Below are positions 62,776-64,000 of a stretch of 64,000 bases of DNA, piece by piece. The first letter of the stretch is position 1. Every line of letters starts with the position of its first letter. Below the pieces are notes generated by a model. That model was not told where the DNA came from. It saw nothing but the letters and a program-made list of their open reading frames with translations, and did no database searches. Origin of the DNA: Saccoglossus kowalevskii (Eukaryota > Hemichordata > Enteropneusta > Harrimaniidae); NCBI RefSeq assembly GCF_000003605.2, contig NW_003119430.1, positions 152,104-216,103 of the forward strand, given 5' to 3'. The position numbers and the translations under genes were made by a program.

Positions 62776-63432
62776 CGCCTGGAACAACAGCTAAGACATC
62801 AGTGGTTCCTGATGATCAGTTCTATATACTGTCAACGGGGAACACAGTGATCTGCGTCCCATGGACCTAGCAAGCTCGACATTGTGTTACCTTGTAAAGG
62901 CACCAAACGCTCATCCTGTTGTGACATTCCTATACACTCAATATCATCTATCGACCTCAGATAATAATGTACAGGTTTTGCTGTGCATTGGTCACCCATA
63001 AGGAGATAATATCATCGATGTTGTCCTAAGTATCCAGGCCGAATATTGAGCATCGAATTATTTGATCATTGCTTATATCTGATATGATATTAATGTCATG
63101 CTACATTGTTTCACTAATGTGTGTGTATTGTGGGGGATGATATTAAGTCAATCCTTTATTTTCAAAATTCAAAGGTGGTAATCTGCGAAAGCGAAAGACC
63201 AGAATACAACAAATTAGCATATGGTACAAAATTTATACACATTTGACGACGGTAAGCAAAGACAATTACAGCAACATCAGCATTTGTGAAGCGGAATTCA
63301 AAACCATAAAAGGTGAACCATACAGATATGAGGGCGCAGCACATAATTCCATTCTATGGCGGCCATCAGTGTTTTATTTATTTCCATTAGAGAAAATTAG
63401 TATACCATTACATGTAATAGTCATTCAGAATT

Positions 63433-63810
63433 AATGCGTATCATATGCGCAATAACATGGAAAATAATAAATGCACATCATAACATGAAGGATGCACATA
63501 TTATGATGATCGCACTAATAACATTATGAATGCATATCGTAACATAGAGGTTACACAAAATAACATGATGAAGGCATATTATAGCATGCTGAATACACAT
63601 CATAACACGATGGTTGCATACTATATTATGCTGTTTATATACGGCACCATGTTGAACACACGCTGTTTAACAATAAAATGATTAATGCACACCATGACAT
63701 GATTAATTCACACCGTAGTATGCGGTTGCATCCAATAGCCTGATATTTGCATAGCAAAACATAAAGTTAGTTCACGATGTCATGAAGAATGTACATCATA
63801 CCAGTTGATG
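63433..63810. repeat. Degenerate minisatellite, about 21-bp period
   Basis: Roughly fifteen imperfect units around TGCACATCATAACATGATGAA follow one another. Units such as GCACACCATGACATGATTAAT and GTACATCATACCAGTTGATGA are recognisable. The right end overlaps the last codons of the receptor-like frame at 63767-64000. Confidence 0.7.
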
Positions 63811-64000
63811 AATTGACTAAGTATGATGATGTCAGTGAATATAAGAATTTTATGCTTTCCGTAAGAGCAGTGCCCCAGGTTGTCATTGTAATTAAATATG
63901 GTAAATAAAGCAACAGAAAACAAATGATAGTGACGTAAGCGACGAGCGGACGTGATGTGTCAAATATCAGGGGTAAATCTCTTCTCCACGGGGTCTTCAC
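63767..64000 (-). CDS. 3' end of a probable seven-transmembrane receptor (partial at window edge)
   Basis: The frame is open to the window edge (first visible codon GTG), so its start lies beyond. The 77 visible residues contain two hydrophobic helices. The first, VAYVTIICFLLLYLPYLITM, has LPY in the place of the helix 6 proline. The second, IKFLYSLTSSYLVNSSTGMM, precedes YILHDIVN and a stop. The layout fits helices 6 and 7 of a rhodopsin-class GPCR, but NPxxY is replaced by STGMMY and there is almost no C-terminal tail. It could be a diverged receptor, a decaying one or another membrane protein. Confidence 0.45.
   Translation of the reverse strand: MKTPWRRDLPLIFDTSRPLVAYVTIICFLLLYLPYLITMTTWGTALTESIKFLYSLTSSYLVNSSTGMMYILHDIVN

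Overview
This 64 kb window is AT-rich nuclear DNA from an invertebrate animal. The evidence is GT-AG introns, TATA promoters, microsatellites, decayed non-LTR retrotransposons, short inverted-repeat transposons and two rhodopsin-type receptor genes. I see no bacterial or organellar signature, and I cannot name the phylum. Three runs of N (20422-20838, 34033-34175, 47748-47866) are assembly gaps. Most open frames here have non-ATG starts or are chance frames. The real genes are small, spliced and widely spaced.

The most interesting content is a cluster between about 14.9 and 36.1 kb of a small secreted-peptide gene family that I do not recognise. Reassembled across introns, the intact members encode 73 residues. 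These are a 26-residue signal peptide and a 47-residue cysteine-free product with a strongly basic N-terminal dozen residues and a long acidic tail. A phase-0 intron lies exactly at the predicted signal cleavage point, and a short noncoding first exon sits about 30 bases below a TATA box. Gene A (minus strand, 14917-16832) is intact. Copy B (minus, about 21816-22892) is a pseudogene. F (plus, 23871-24284) is a divergent, probably broken relative. Genes C (plus, 26018-26878), D (plus, 29664-30581) and E (minus, 35245-36114) are intact. They arose through two sets of segmental duplication: a direct pair A/B (11677-17680 and 18865-23680) and a trio C/D/E (24880-27945, 28870-31735, inverted 34262-37365). 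Each member of the trio carries a co-duplicated reverse-transcriptase remnant. The layout of signal, basic block and acidic block resembles precursors of invertebrate cationic antimicrobial peptides or of processed peptide hormones, but that function is inference only.

To the right lies an intronless rhodopsin-class peptide-receptor-like GPCR (minus, 46465-47571) with a likely 5'UTR splice junction. At the window edge is what looks like the last two membrane segments of another receptor (minus, 63767-64000). Its 3' end runs into a roughly 21-bp degenerate minisatellite. Mobile remnants include a 523-bp PIF/Harbinger-type MITE (28050-28572), a 129-bp inverted-repeat element present twice (54081, 61475), and a broken YIDD-box reverse transcriptase (62355-62775). 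The remaining stretches (1-11676, 32260-34261, 37366-46464, 48000-61474) hold no gene I can support.
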